A DNA stretch of 64,000 nt from Aureibaculum luteum (GCF_003449015.1 NZ_QRGD01000001.1:620001-684000), one strand, 5' to 3'. Positions 44,095-54,457 are shown, counted from the stretch's first letter. Made by a program: numbers and translations. Notes: generated by a model not told the origin, from the letters alone.

Positions 44095-46881
44095 ATGAAA
44101 AATCTTATTACCTGTATAGTACTGCTATGCACTGTCGCTATTTTTGCACAATCCAAACCTTATCAAATTTCAGGAACTATTATTTCCGAAACTGACAATA
44201 CGCCTCTAGAATCAGCCACTGTATATTTAGAGCGAGCAAAAGACAGTACTCTCGTCACTTACACTATTACAGATGAAAATGGTCAATTTAAATTAGAAGG
44301 AAAATCTTCATGGAAAAAATTCAGAATCAATGTTTCCTTTATTGGATCTAAAACGTATACCAAACTCATTAACTATCAAAATACGCCAATAAATTTGCAA
44401 ACTATTAAATTAGCTGATGCTAATTTATTAGATGAAGTGCTTATTAAATCCAGATCACCAATTACCATAAAAAAGGATACCTTAGAATTTAACGTAAGTT
44501 CTTTTAAAACTAAAAAGGATGCAAATGTTGAAGACTTGTTAAAGGAACTGCCAGGTGTAGAAGTTGATGAAAATGGAAAAATAACGGTGAACGGAAAAGA
44601 GGTGAGCAAAATACTAGTAAATGGTAAACCCTTTTTTGGTGATGACCCAACCATTACCACCAGAAGCTTAACCAAAGATATTATTGAAAAAATTCAAATC
44701 ACAGACACTAAAACAAAATCGCAAGCCTTTACTGGAGAGGAAAGTACTGGTGATGATAAGACTATTAATTTAACCATATCCAAAGAAAATAATAAGGGTG
44801 TTTTCGGACGCATTTCCGCTGGTGGCGGTACGGATAAACGTTGGGAAGGTGCTGGTATGTTTAATTATTTTAATAACGATAGGCGAATTAGTGTCCTTGC
44901 AGGTGGTAATAATATAAATTCATTAGGGTTTAGTTTTGGAGAAATTGAAAAAATGTTTGGTGGCGGAAATGCTTCTTACCAGATGGGCCCTGGTGGACAA
45001 GTTTCTTATTCCATCGGTGGTAGATCTTTTGGTGGTGGACAAGGAATTACAACATCAAAAAATACAGGTTTTAACTATGCCGATAAAATCGGAAAAAAGA
45101 TAGACATATCCACTGACTACTTTTACTCTAACAGTAATTCAGATGATAAAAGCTCTAAAGAAAGGGAAAATATTTTACCCGATGAAAGGTATTTTACGCG
45201 TTCAGAATCCACATCATCCAATCAATCAGAAAATCATAAAGCAAATCTAGAATTTGAAATAAATATTGACACTACATTATATATTAGCATTCAACCATCA
45301 ATCGGCTATTCAACAAATAAAAGGGAATATGATGAATACGAAAATTCCAGTGATGACAATAGCGTTTTAACGAATGAATCCACTACAGAATCTTTCGTCG
45401 AAAGCACCGCTAAAAGTTTTGAAAATGAATTTAGTATTACCAAAAAATTTGGTAATAAAGGTTCCTTTCTAAAATTTGAATTAAACAACGAATTTCGCTC
45501 TAATACTAGCGACGACTTTCTAAATTCTCAAACTGAAATTTATGGAAATACCCCTGAAACGATAACAAGAGATCAGTACACTGACGGTAAAAATGATAAT
45601 AATAGTTTTGATACAGAACTCACTTATCGAATACCCATAATAGGTAAAGAATTTTATATCGATTTACAACATGAGTATAGCAGAGATAAAAATGAGAATA
45701 TTAAAAGTACTTATGACTTTAACGATACTGCACAAGATTTTACCGATTTTAATACTGATTTAAGTACAAACTATGAATATCTAAACAAAACGAGCGATCA
45801 AGGTATTCGATTAAATTATAGAAAAGATAAAATTTATTTTAATTTGAGAGGTTCTCATGTATATCGAGTGTTGGAAAACAAAGACGTTTTAAGACCAGAG
45901 CTTGATTTAAAACGAAATTTCAATACGTTTTCAGCTTCATCTCGATTTAGATACCAATTCAGTTCTAAGAAATCATTTGGCTTTCGTTATAGCCTCAGAA
46001 GCAGAGTACCACAGCTAAGTCAATTACAACCCTTTACAGACATCTCAAATCCGTTAAATATTAGAATAGGAAATCCGAATCTAGTTCCATCTAACGAACA
46101 TAGTATCAATATGAATTTTAATAGTTTTGATTTTCAAAAAGGATCTGGATTTTACAGCTATTTATGGTCAGGTTTAACTAATAATCAAGTTATCGCCAAA
46201 ACCACAATCGATGAAAATTTTTTAAGGTCAACTACCTACGCCAATGTTAACGGCACCTATCAATTAGGTATTGGTAGTGGTTTTAACAAATCAATAAAAA
46301 TAGATTCTGTAAAGACGATTAAACTTCGACTAGGCCTAAATGTGAATACAAATAAAAATATAAATTTTAATAATGAAGTAAAATATGCTTCTAAAAACAC
46401 AACTATTACACCTAATATGTCTCTTACATTTGAATGGAAAGACCTCTTCGAAATAAGACCTAATTATCGGTTGTCTTTTGCCAACAACACTTTTGATATT
46501 GATCAATTTAATGATACAAAATTTGTAACGCATTGGTTAGGTATTGAAACAACTACAACTATACCTAAACAATTGGAATGGAATAATAATATAACCTATA
46601 CTTACAATCCTAATATTGCTGATGGTTTTCAGAAAAGTGCTTGGTTTTGGAACTCCACAGTATCCTATTCTATTATGAAAGATAAGGGTATGATTAGTTT
46701 AAAAGCTTATGATTTACTAAATCAGAACACCAATGCAAGAAGAGTTACCAACGAAAACTACATTGAAGATTCACAGAGTACTGTTTTACAACAATATTTT
46801 ATGATTGGGTTTAGTTACAAATTTAATACACTTGGCAAAGCAGGTGAAGTAAGAAAAGGTCGGAGATTTAGACGATTCTAG
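44095..46881 (+). CDS. TonB-receptor-like outer-membrane beta-barrel protein (OMP_b-brl_3 type)
   Basis: The ATG at 44095 was chosen because it is followed at once by a signal peptide (NLITCIVLLCTVAIFAQ); the open frame extends 15 codons further to a GTG. The mature protein begins with a carboxypeptidase-like regulatory domain (YQISGTIISETDNTPLESAT, about 20-100). A plug-like region follows (DANVEDLLKELPGVEVDENG, ITVNGKEVSKILVNGKPFF), then a long barrel ending RRFRRF. This is the OMP_b-brl_3 group, related to TonB receptors but of unknown cargo. A Gly-rich stretch near 300-325 (GGGNASYQMGPGGQ, then GGRSFGGGQG) is in the barrel region. No SusD, sigma or FecR gene is adjacent. Confidence 0.85.
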   Translation: MKNLITCIVLLCTVAIFAQSKPYQISGTIISETDNTPLESATVYLERAKDSTLVTYTITDENGQFKLEGKSSWKKFRINVSFIGSKTYTKLINYQNTPINLQTIKLADANLLDEVLIKSRSPITIKKDTLEFNVSSFKTKKDANVEDLLKELPGVEVDENGKITVNGKEVSKILVNGKPFFGDDPTITTRSLTKDIIEKIQITDTKTKSQAFTGEESTGDDKTINLTISKENNKGVFGRISAGGGTDKRWEGAGMFNYFNNDRRISVLAGGNNINSLGFSFGEIEKMFGGGNASYQMGPGGQVSYSIGGRSFGGGQGITTSKNTGFNYADKIGKKIDISTDYFYSNSNSDDKSSKERENILPDERYFTRSESTSSNQSENHKANLEFEINIDTTLYISIQPSIGYSTNKREYDEYENSSDDNSVLTNESTTESFVESTAKSFENEFSITKKFGNKGSFLKFELNNEFRSNTSDDFLNSQTEIYGNTPETITRDQYTDGKNDNNSFDTELTYRIPIIGKEFYIDLQHEYSRDKNENIKSTYDFNDTAQDFTDFNTDLSTNYEYLNKTSDQGIRLNYRKDKIYFNLRGSHVYRVLENKDVLRPELDLKRNFNTFSASSRFRYQFSSKKSFGFRYSLRSRVPQLSQLQPFTDISNPLNIRIGNPNLVPSNEHSINMNFNSFDFQKGSGFYSYLWSGLTNNQVIAKTTIDENFLRSTTYANVNGTYQLGIGSGFNKSIKIDSVKTIKLRLGLNVNTNKNINFNNEVKYASKNTTITPNMSLTFEWKDLFEIRPNYRLSFANNTFDIDQFNDTKFVTHWLGIETTTTIPKQLEWNNNITYTYNPNIADGFQKSAWFWNSTVSYSIMKDKGMISLKAYDLLNQNTNARRVTNENYIEDSQSTVLQQYFMIGFSYKFNTLGKAGEVRKGRRFRRF

Positions 46882-46892
46882 ATTTCATTTAT

Positions 46893-49109
46893 TTACTTAA
46901 AAAGTGCATTAAGCTCACCTTCTGTAAATTCTGATCCACTCTTTGATTTCTGGTTACGAAGTTTCTTTATTTTTTCAATACTTAAAGAACTTGGTTTTTT
47001 AGTAAAAGCACTGGTTATATAATTAATAATATCGTGTAGATCGTTGTCAGAAATATTCGTGTTATCAATTAAGCCAGGCATTGTGCCATTAAAATTATAA
47101 ACGGTATTATTAATAGTAACGGGACCTTCTAATCCATGAAGTAAAACAAGTCCCAATTTTTCCATACTTGATTTTAAATACTCTGAATCTAACAACGGAG
47201 GAGCTAAACCTTCAATTCCTTCACCACCAGAACTATGACAAGCAGCACAAATTTGTTGATACAAATGGGCCCCATTTGTTCGTGCATCTTTTGTTGGACC
47301 TATTTTAACATACAATGCATTCATCTTTTTATCTTCAAACTGTTTTATATTCTTGGTTAATACCTCCGCTAAAAAAGTATTTTTAATATTCTCCTTTTCA
47401 ATCAATTCCTTTTGCAAATCAACATTAGCGTCAGAAAATCCACTCACTAATACTTCTTGAAAAATTTTGTGATTTTTATATTTTGCAGATAATATTTCAA
47501 TAAAAGGTATAAAGGTTTCTTTATTTACAGTAGCCCAATTACCAATTACAGCACTTAAATAAAAGTCAAGCGTAATGCTATTTTTACCAATTAGCTCTTT
47601 AAAGAGCATTGAAACAGCATCTGTATTTTCTTTCTTAACATAATCTTCTAATAAAATAACAGTATGTGCCCCAACTTCACTATTTCCATTTTTAGCGATA
47701 TCTACAAGTGTTTCAAAACTCAAGGCATCTAAACCCTGTAATGCATACATGGCATGAAGCTGAGCCAATGGAGATTGTACTTCTTGCACTACATCATTCA
47801 ATAAGGTTATAGTACTCTTATCTCCTTTTAAAATAATTAATTGTTGCACTCGATCTCTTAACCAGCCGTTTTCACTTTTTAACAAATTCACCAACGCTTC
47901 ATTTGACAAACTATTTAAGTCAGGTACTATTTGGTTTTGAACTCCGGCTTTTGAAACTTTTAAAATACGCCCAAAATCTACTAAGGAGTCCAACTTTTCT
48001 TCTTTAGATTTCTTTTTTAAATATGGGCTTAAGTACACATGATGTTGGATAACACCTCGGTGCATATCTACAATGTACATATTTCCATCAGGACCATTAC
48101 TTAAATTAACAGGTCTAAACCCTTCATCTGTTGATGCTAAAAATTCTTTATCTTGGTAAGCCTGATTGGCCTCCGTATATACACCATTAAAGGTTAGAAT
48201 ATTTCTTTTCACCAAATTGGCAGCAGGTTCACAAACAAAAACATTCTGGTTATAATTATCAGAAAAATTATTACCACGATATACCAAAGGTCCACAAGCA
48301 GCAGTGAAATGAACAAGTAGACTGTCCTTATCTAAAACCCCTTTTACATAACCACGATTTACGGGTGTCGGATATAACGGATATACACGTTGATTATCTG
48401 TCAACACTTTATTTAGCCCTTCTTTTGGGGTATAAAATTTATTTCTAATTAACAAATTTGGCAATACATAATCACCTAATAGCTGCCGTGAATTATCATT
48501 AAAATAAAGCCGTCCGAAATCATCTTTTGTAATCCCCCATTGCCCGCGAAAAGATGTTGGTTCTTTTATCCATTTACCATGTTTTTTCTGATATCTAAAA
48601 TTAGATTTAGCACTATAAATCCAATTGTCAATATTCATTATTAAACCATTGGGTTGATGTTCTGGATTTCCATCAGGAGCGTAGAGAGAATCAACTAGTA
48701 TTTTATTTTTTACTTGATCATTCTCAATTTCAGCAAACCATAAATTAGGGGGTTCAGCATATAATAATCCCCCATAAACCAAAGCTAAAGCCCTTGGCAT
48801 AACTAAACTGTCTACAACAATTTTGGCATGATCAGCTACTCCATCATTATCTAAATCTTCTAAAATTTTAATAGAAGCAATAGGATCTGTTTCTCCGTTC
48901 ATAAACCCAGGCATATCCACCACCCAAATGCGACCCTTATTATCAAAATCAATAGCAACTGGAGCATCTAATAAGGGTTCGGAAGCTACTAATTCTAAAG
49001 TAAAGCCTTCCTCTATTTTATAAGCATCTAATGCAATAACTGGTTCCTCAAATACAGGTTTACAACTTAATAAAACAAGACAGGAAATAAGACAGGATAA
49101 AAATTTCAT
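46893..49109 (-). CDS. PVC-type heme-binding lipoprotein (propeller, HEAT, cytochrome c)
   Basis: The 738 residues start with a lipoprotein signal (lipobox LLSC, Cys16). A propeller of the membrane-bound-dehydrogenase type comes first (about 25-370): VAIDFDNKGRIWVVDMPGFM, LEDLDNDGVADHAKI, SNGPDGNMYIVDMHRGVIQH. A HEAT-like helical region follows (about 395-600). The cytochrome c domain has the heme site C621xxC624H625 in ICAACHSSGGEGIEG, with a likely Met ligand in NFNGTMPGL. Such proteins are thought to oxidise sugars or alcohols in the periplasm, but substrates are unknown. The next gene downstream of the 49.3-kb repeat is a PqqB-like lipoprotein, which hints at quinone chemistry. Confidence 0.85.
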   Translation of the reverse strand: MKFLSCLISCLVLLSCKPVFEEPVIALDAYKIEEGFTLELVASEPLLDAPVAIDFDNKGRIWVVDMPGFMNGETDPIASIKILEDLDNDGVADHAKIVVDSLVMPRALALVYGGLLYAEPPNLWFAEIENDQVKNKILVDSLYAPDGNPEHQPNGLIMNIDNWIYSAKSNFRYQKKHGKWIKEPTSFRGQWGITKDDFGRLYFNDNSRQLLGDYVLPNLLIRNKFYTPKEGLNKVLTDNQRVYPLYPTPVNRGYVKGVLDKDSLLVHFTAACGPLVYRGNNFSDNYNQNVFVCEPAANLVKRNILTFNGVYTEANQAYQDKEFLASTDEGFRPVNLSNGPDGNMYIVDMHRGVIQHHVYLSPYLKKKSKEEKLDSLVDFGRILKVSKAGVQNQIVPDLNSLSNEALVNLLKSENGWLRDRVQQLIILKGDKSTITLLNDVVQEVQSPLAQLHAMYALQGLDALSFETLVDIAKNGNSEVGAHTVILLEDYVKKENTDAVSMLFKELIGKNSITLDFYLSAVIGNWATVNKETFIPFIEILSAKYKNHKIFQEVLVSGFSDANVDLQKELIEKENIKNTFLAEVLTKNIKQFEDKKMNALYVKIGPTKDARTNGAHLYQQICAACHSSGGEGIEGLAPPLLDSEYLKSSMEKLGLVLLHGLEGPVTINNTVYNFNGTMPGLIDNTNISDNDLHDIINYITSAFTKKPSSLSIEKIKKLRNQKSKSGSEFTEGELNALFK

Positions 49110-49208
49110 TTATTAAACAGAGTGAGTTAATAGGACTTTTACAATTGTAATACAAATTAATAGAAATACTTCGACTTATACGATAATGCAGCGTCTAAAT
49201 TTGGACGG

Positions 49209-49355
49209 ACACCCCTAAGGTCTCCTCAAGGGGACAATCGTAATCGATTATATTTTGAATAAACTCAACCTACTTTAAGTTTTTATAAACTAAGTTCATT
49301 GTTTTTGTGAATTCTAATTGCGAAAATTATCGCCCTAAAGGGACCTTAGGGGTGT
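49209..49355. repeat. REPIN/MITE-like element with long imperfect terminal inverted repeats
   Basis: ACACCCCTAAGGTC (49209-49222) is perfectly complementary to GACCTTAGGGGTGT (49342-49355). The similarity continues inward for about 40 bases: each end carries its own small hairpin (CTCCTCAAGGGGA on the left, CCCTAAAGGG on the right) followed by ACAATCGTAAT or its counterpart ATAATTTTCGCAAT. The 147-base unit has no gene and fills most of the gap between the PVC-type and PqqB-like genes. Confidence 0.65.
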
Positions 49356-49386
49356 TTTATCTTGTGATTTTAATATTATGGAGAAA

Positions 49387-50337
49387 TTAAAACGAAACTA
49401 CTAAACCCTGTTTTGTAATATTAAAGCCTTTATTTTGAACCAACTTCTGAGCATCGCTACCTTCAATTAATAATGGATTTGTATGGTTAAAATGAATAAA
49501 AAAGACTTTCCTTTTGTCGCCTTCAGATAGGTTTTCAAACAAAGCCATACTTTCTTCAACAAAAGGATGTGGCACTTCGCTCATATCTCTATTAATTTCT
49601 CCATCTTTAAAAAAGGTGGCATCTACTATAGCGAGATCAACTTCTTTTATGTAATCTGTTATTTTTCTATTCCATTTTTCCCACTTATCAATATCAGGAA
49701 TATAAAGAGCCTTTTTATGCTGATTATTAATGATAAAACCGACCGTTTCAGAAAATTCATCACGATGCGGAACTTGAATAGGCATTACTGAAATTCTGCT
49801 ATTCAATATGATAATGGAGTCTTGCTTTAATGGCTGTATTTTAATATTTTCTAGCTCTATTAATTGACTCCAAGGACCATTTTCTGTCAAAAAACGTTGC
49901 ATTTTCGGCATTGCAAAAACGGGCATTTTTTTCGCTCCAAGAGCTTCTCTACCTAAGAACATTAACCCTGTATAATGCCCAATATGAGCATGAGTCAAAA
50001 AGATACCATCAGGCAAGGGCTTATCCTTTACATATTTTGATAAAAGTTTAGTTTGGGCAGTAAAATCGGGTGTAGCATCAAAAATCCAACTTTCATTAGA
50101 AATAGGGTCAACAACAGCTATAGAACTCACAAATCTTTTTAATTCTGGGTTTAGACTTACCCGATTACAGCATTCTTTTTGACACGCAATTTGCGGATAA
50201 CCGGCATCTTGAGCATTCCCTAAGACTAAAATATAAGGATCATTTGATTTCGCAGAAACTGTCGACTTTTTATCAACTTTATCCTGACAGGAAAAAAGAG
50301 AAATCAAAACAATTACAGAAATGATGCCTTTTTTCAT
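49387..50337 (-). CDS. PqqB-like metallo-beta-lactamase-fold lipoprotein
   Basis: The 316 residues have a lipoprotein signal (lipobox LFSC, Cys17). The first strand, YILVLGNAQDAGYPQ then CQKECC, resembles the GxAAGGGxPQxNC.C..C start of PqqB. The metal motif is THAHIGHYTGL (His116, His118, His121), and VPHRDEFSETVGFII, YIPDIDKW and VFFIHFNHTNPL supply further ligands. PqqB makes part of the cofactor pyrroloquinoline quinone in the cytoplasm. This protein is exported, HxHxGH replaces HxHxDH (Gly120 for Asp), and no other pqq gene is in view, so it is more likely a related hydrolase. Confidence 0.8.
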   Translation of the reverse strand: MKKGIISVIVLISLFSCQDKVDKKSTVSAKSNDPYILVLGNAQDAGYPQIACQKECCNRVSLNPELKRFVSSIAVVDPISNESWIFDATPDFTAQTKLLSKYVKDKPLPDGIFLTHAHIGHYTGLMFLGREALGAKKMPVFAMPKMQRFLTENGPWSQLIELENIKIQPLKQDSIIILNSRISVMPIQVPHRDEFSETVGFIINNQHKKALYIPDIDKWEKWNRKITDYIKEVDLAIVDATFFKDGEINRDMSEVPHPFVEESMALFENLSEGDKRKVFFIHFNHTNPLLIEGSDAQKLVQNKGFNITKQGLVVSF

Positions 50338-50362
50338 AAGTTAATTTGTAACAATTCGTTTC

Positions 50363-51163
50363 TTACCAACTACCGCCAGCTCCGCCACCACCGAAACCGC
50401 CGCCGCCGCCAAAACCACCGAAACCGCCTCCACTAGAACCACCACCAAATCCACCGCCACCAAAACCGCCACGGCCAGCACGACTTAAAATAATAGCTTC
50501 TAATATTGATTGCGTAGCTCCACTTCGTTTATTCCCACCATTTCCGCCATTTCGTTTATTTCGACCCGAAAGTATAATCAGCAAAACAATAACAAAAATG
50601 ATAATAAATACAACAGGAATTCCACCTCCACCATCACCTTGTGGAGTACCTTTATATTCACCATTGAGGATTTGCATAATTGCAGAAGTAGCTCTATCTA
50701 ATCCCTCATAATAATTTCCTTGTTTAAATTGAGGCGTTATAATCTGCTCTACAATTCTTTTGGAAAGTGCATCCGTTAATAAATGTTCAACTCCATAACC
50801 TGTAGCAATCCATAATTTTCTATCTTCTTTTGCTACTAAAACAACAACCCCATTATCCTTTCCTTTTCCTCCAATTTCCCATTTATGTCCTAAATTTATT
50901 GCATACATTGCAATATCTTCGCCATAAGTGCTATTTTTAATCATCACCAATATCTCTGTTGAAGTGGTGTCATTGTAGATCTTCAACTTATCGTATAATG
51001 CTTTTTTTTCATAACTTGATAGTGTGTTTGTACTATCAATAACTGGGGGAATAAATGATGGTTTAGGAGGAATATCCGTTTGCGAATATGAGTTGTCAAT
51101 TACAACAAATATAAAAATACATGTAATTAAAAAAAGTAACTGTTTTTTCTGAATTATTCGCAT
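50363..51163 (-). CDS. TPM-domain protein with Gly-rich tail (YgcG family)
   Basis: The 266 residues have a signal peptide (LLFLITCIFIFVVIDNSYSQ) and a TPM (DUF477) domain at about 35-165 with STEILVMIKNSTYGEDI, KDNGVVVLVAKEDRKLWIA and GYGVEHLLTDALSKRI. One membrane helix lies near 184-199 (VVFIIIFVIVLLIILSG). The last 40 residues are an almost pure Gly/Phe/Ser tail (GRGGFGGGGFGGGSSGGG). TPM proteins are implicated in photosystem II repair in plants and membrane processes in bacteria; here the role is unknown. It is 25 bases upstream of the PqqB-like gene. Confidence 0.87.
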   Translation of the reverse strand: MRIIQKKQLLFLITCIFIFVVIDNSYSQTDIPPKPSFIPPVIDSTNTLSSYEKKALYDKLKIYNDTTSTEILVMIKNSTYGEDIAMYAINLGHKWEIGGKGKDNGVVVLVAKEDRKLWIATGYGVEHLLTDALSKRIVEQIITPQFKQGNYYEGLDRATSAIMQILNGEYKGTPQGDGGGGIPVVFIIIFVIVLLIILSGRNKRNGGNGGNKRSGATQSILEAIILSRAGRGGFGGGGFGGGSSGGGFGGFGGGGGFGGGGAGGSW

Positions 51164-51313
51164 ATTCTTCTTGTGGAGAACAAAAATTATTGAACCTGCA
51201 ATATACTAAAAAGTACTCACATTATTTGAGTAAATGCAGCAGGGTTCTTTTATGAAAATTGTATTTCATAAAAATAACAATTACTTTAGTAGTCTTTATA
51301 ACTAACCTTCAAT

Positions 51314-54300
51314 ATGAAAAAACTTACCCTTCTTGTATTCTTTATTTCCATGTTATTAAATGCACAACAATTAGATTTAGAAAAACTAAAAAGCATGAAA
51401 CCTCGTAATATTGGCCCTGCGGGTATGAGTGGTCGCATTACTTCAATTGATGCAGTACATAGTAATCCTGATATTATCTATGTTGGAGCCGCTTCTGGTG
51501 GCGTTTGGAAATCGGAAAGTGGTGGCATTGACTGGAAACCCATTTTTGATAAACAACCTATTCAAGGTATTGGTGCTATTGCCATTCAACAGAGTAATAC
51601 AGATGTTATTTGGGTTGGAACCGGAGAAGGGAACCCAAGAAATAGCCTAAATGGCGGATATGGAATTTACAAAAGCCTTGATGCTGGAGTTACTTGGAAA
51701 CTTATGGGCTTAGAAAAAACGCGGAATATCCATAGAATAATTATTGACAAAGACAATCCCAATACCATTTATGTAGCGGCTATCGGTTCTCCTTGGGGTG
51801 AGCATCCTGAACGTGGTGTTTTTAAAACTACGGATGGTGGTAAAACATGGACAAAATCACTTTTTGTAAATAATAAAACAGGGGCTGCCGATTTGGTAGT
51901 TGATGCTAATAATCCGAATAAATTAATCGCAGCCATGTGGGAACACAGGCGTAAACCATGGACTTTTAATTCAGGTGGTGAAGGTTCGGGATTATACATC
52001 ACCTATGATGGTGGTGAAAATTGGACAAAAAAAACAGATAAAGACGGACTTCCAGAAGGCAATTTAGGCCGGATTGGATTAGCCATTTCTCAAAGCAACC
52101 CGAAAGTGGTTTATGCCTTAATAGAATCAAAGAAAAATGCCTTATACAAATCAGAAGATGGAGGTATTAAATGGACAAAAATAAATGACAAACCCGAAAT
52201 TGGTAATCGTCCTTTTTATTATTCCGATTTGTTTGTTGATTCTAAAAATGAAAACAGATTGTACACAGTTTATACCTATGTTAATGTAAGTGATGATGGC
52301 GGAAAATCTTTTAAAGAATTAATGCCTGCGTACAATTCAGATTCAGGTATTCATCCTGATCATCATGCTTGGTATATCAATCCTAATGATCCAAGTTTTA
52401 TGATTGATGGTAATGATGGTGGTCTAAACATAACGCGAGATAAAGGTAAAACGTGGCGTTTTGTAGAAAACCTGCCTGTTGGGCAGTTCTATCATATCAA
52501 TTACGATATGGATTATCCGTATAACCTTTACGGCGGTATGCAAGATAACGGTTCATGGATTGGACCAGCTTATGTATTAAAAGCTCAAGGAATCAGAAAT
52601 TCGTATTGGCAAGAACTAATGTTTGGTGATGGTTTTGATGTAATTCCAGATCCAAAAAATTCTCGTTACGGGTACGGAATGTCTCAACAAGGTTCTGTTG
52701 GTCGATATGATCGGTTAACTGGAAACACGAAAATGATTCGTCCTACGCATCCTGACCCAAATGTAAAACTTCGATTTAATTGGAACTCAGCGATTGCTAT
52801 GGACCCATTTGATAGTGAAACCCTATATTTTGGAAGTCAATTTGTACATAAAACAACCAATAAGGGACATGAATGGGATGTAATTTCTCCTGATTTAACG
52901 ACTAACAATCCTGAAAAGCAAAAACAACACGAAAGTGGTGGAATTACGATGGATGCCACCGGAGCTGAAAATCATACCACTATTTTAGCCATAACCCCAA
53001 GCATTTTAGAGAAAGGATTACTTTGGGTGGGCACGGATGATGGACAAATACAACTGACTAGAAATGGAGGTGAAACATGGACTAATGTTACACCTTTAAA
53101 ACATAAAAAATTCCCTAAAGAAAGTTGGATAACGCAAATTAAGGCTTCAACATTTAATGCTGGTGAAGCGTATGCTGTAATCAATAATTATAGAAATTTC
53201 GATTTTAAACCCTATTTATTTAGAACCAAAGATTATGGCAAAACTTGGGAAAGTTTGTTAGATAATAAGGATGAAACGTTTGGGTATTCTCTTGCTTTAA
53301 TTCAAGATCCGATAGAAAAGAAATTGATTTTTCTGGGTACAGAAAACGGATTATATGTAAGTTTAGATGAGGCCAACACATGGACCAAATGGACCAATGA
53401 TTACCCAAGCGTATCTACAATGGATTTAGGTATTCACCCACGTGAACACGATTTAGTCATTGCTACTTTTGGTCGTTCTATGTATGTATTAGATGATATT
53501 AGACCATTACGAACCTTAGCTAAAGAAGGGAGTCAAGTTTTAAATGACACCTTAAAAGTGTACGATTCACCCGATGCATTTATAAAACTCATCCAGCAAC
53601 CATCAGGTACTCGTTTTGGTGGTAACGCACTTTTTAATGGTGAAAACAGATCACTTAGAGGAGCAAAAATCAATTACAGCATAAATAAACCAACAGATAC
53701 GGCAAAAAGTAAAAAATCAGATTCCATTACGTTACACGTCTACAATTCCAAAAATGAACTGATTAGAACGTTAAAACAAAAAGCACCAAAAGAAAGTGGA
53801 CTGCAAAAAGCCAGTTGGAATTTAGATGAAAAAGGTGTTAGAGGTCCTTCTAGAAAAATTGCCAAAAAAGATAGTCCTGAACCCCGTGGCGTAGGTGTAT
53901 TACCTGGCAATTACAAAGTAGTAGTTCATTATGGTAATCATAAAGATTCTACTACCATAAAAGTAGCTTACGACCCACGTATTGAAATGCATTATGATGT
54001 TTTAAAAAGTAAATATGACTTACAAAAACAATTAGAAAAACAGATGGAATTAACAGGAAAAGCAGTTGCTCAACTGAACGAATCTAAAGAAATTGCAACC
54101 ACGTATAAAAAGCAGTTTAAAGATGTAGATGCCAAAAAATATAAAGAGGTCATTAAAAAAAGTGATTCTATTGTTACGTCTATTAATAATCTGATTGATG
54201 CAATGATAGGTAAAGAAGACAAGCGACAAGGTATTACACGGAACCCAGAACCAACCCCAATGAACTTTTTAAATACCGCCAGAAGGTATGTGGGCAGTTT

Positions 54301-54457
54301 ACAAGAAGAGCCAGGAAAAACGCAACTACAATTGATAAAAAATGCCAATGAAAAAGTTACTGAAGTAATGACAAAAATAGATAATTTCTTTGCGACTGAA
54401 TGGCCAGCATATAGAAAGGAAATTGAGGGGATTGATTTTTCGTTGTTTAAAGATTAA
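51314..54457 (+). CDS. VPS10/BNR-repeat propeller protein (secreted)
   Basis: This exported protein of 1047 residues has a signal peptide (LTLLVFFISMLLNAQQ) and two or more beta-propellers built of sortilin/BNR repeats. The Asp-box recurs as SLDAGVTW, TTDGGKTW, TYDGGENW, SEDGGIKW, SDDGGKSF, TRDKGKTW, TRNGGETW and TKDYGKTW. The start KPRNIGPAGMSGRI, then VGAASGGVWKS, is typical of the large VPS10-domain proteins of Bacteroidota. The C-terminal 300 residues are a beta domain followed by a helical, Lys-rich segment. No T9SS sorting domain is seen at the end. Sialidase activity is not indicated; function is unknown, perhaps protein or peptide binding. Confidence 0.85.
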   Translation: MKKLTLLVFFISMLLNAQQLDLEKLKSMKPRNIGPAGMSGRITSIDAVHSNPDIIYVGAASGGVWKSESGGIDWKPIFDKQPIQGIGAIAIQQSNTDVIWVGTGEGNPRNSLNGGYGIYKSLDAGVTWKLMGLEKTRNIHRIIIDKDNPNTIYVAAIGSPWGEHPERGVFKTTDGGKTWTKSLFVNNKTGAADLVVDANNPNKLIAAMWEHRRKPWTFNSGGEGSGLYITYDGGENWTKKTDKDGLPEGNLGRIGLAISQSNPKVVYALIESKKNALYKSEDGGIKWTKINDKPEIGNRPFYYSDLFVDSKNENRLYTVYTYVNVSDDGGKSFKELMPAYNSDSGIHPDHHAWYINPNDPSFMIDGNDGGLNITRDKGKTWRFVENLPVGQFYHINYDMDYPYNLYGGMQDNGSWIGPAYVLKAQGIRNSYWQELMFGDGFDVIPDPKNSRYGYGMSQQGSVGRYDRLTGNTKMIRPTHPDPNVKLRFNWNSAIAMDPFDSETLYFGSQFVHKTTNKGHEWDVISPDLTTNNPEKQKQHESGGITMDATGAENHTTILAITPSILEKGLLWVGTDDGQIQLTRNGGETWTNVTPLKHKKFPKESWITQIKASTFNAGEAYAVINNYRNFDFKPYLFRTKDYGKTWESLLDNKDETFGYSLALIQDPIEKKLIFLGTENGLYVSLDEANTWTKWTNDYPSVSTMDLGIHPREHDLVIATFGRSMYVLDDIRPLRTLAKEGSQVLNDTLKVYDSPDAFIKLIQQPSGTRFGGNALFNGENRSLRGAKINYSINKPTDTAKSKKSDSITLHVYNSKNELIRTLKQKAPKESGLQKASWNLDEKGVRGPSRKIAKKDSPEPRGVGVLPGNYKVVVHYGNHKDSTTIKVAYDPRIEMHYDVLKSKYDLQKQLEKQMELTGKAVAQLNESKEIATTYKKQFKDVDAKKYKEVIKKSDSIVTSINNLIDAMIGKEDKRQGITRNPEPTPMNFLNTARRYVGSLQEEPGKTQLQLIKNANEKVTEVMTKIDNFFATEWPAYRKEIEGIDFSLFKD

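Noticed and set aside
49387-50337. True PqqB of a PQQ biosynthesis operon
   Set aside because: It has a lipoprotein signal and an altered metal motif, and pqqA, pqqC, pqqD and pqqE are absent.
51314-54457. Sialidase (BNR glycosyl hydrolase)
   Set aside because: Asp-boxes are present but the N-terminal FRIP motif and catalytic residues of sialidases are not seen; VPS10/sortilin-type propeller fits better.
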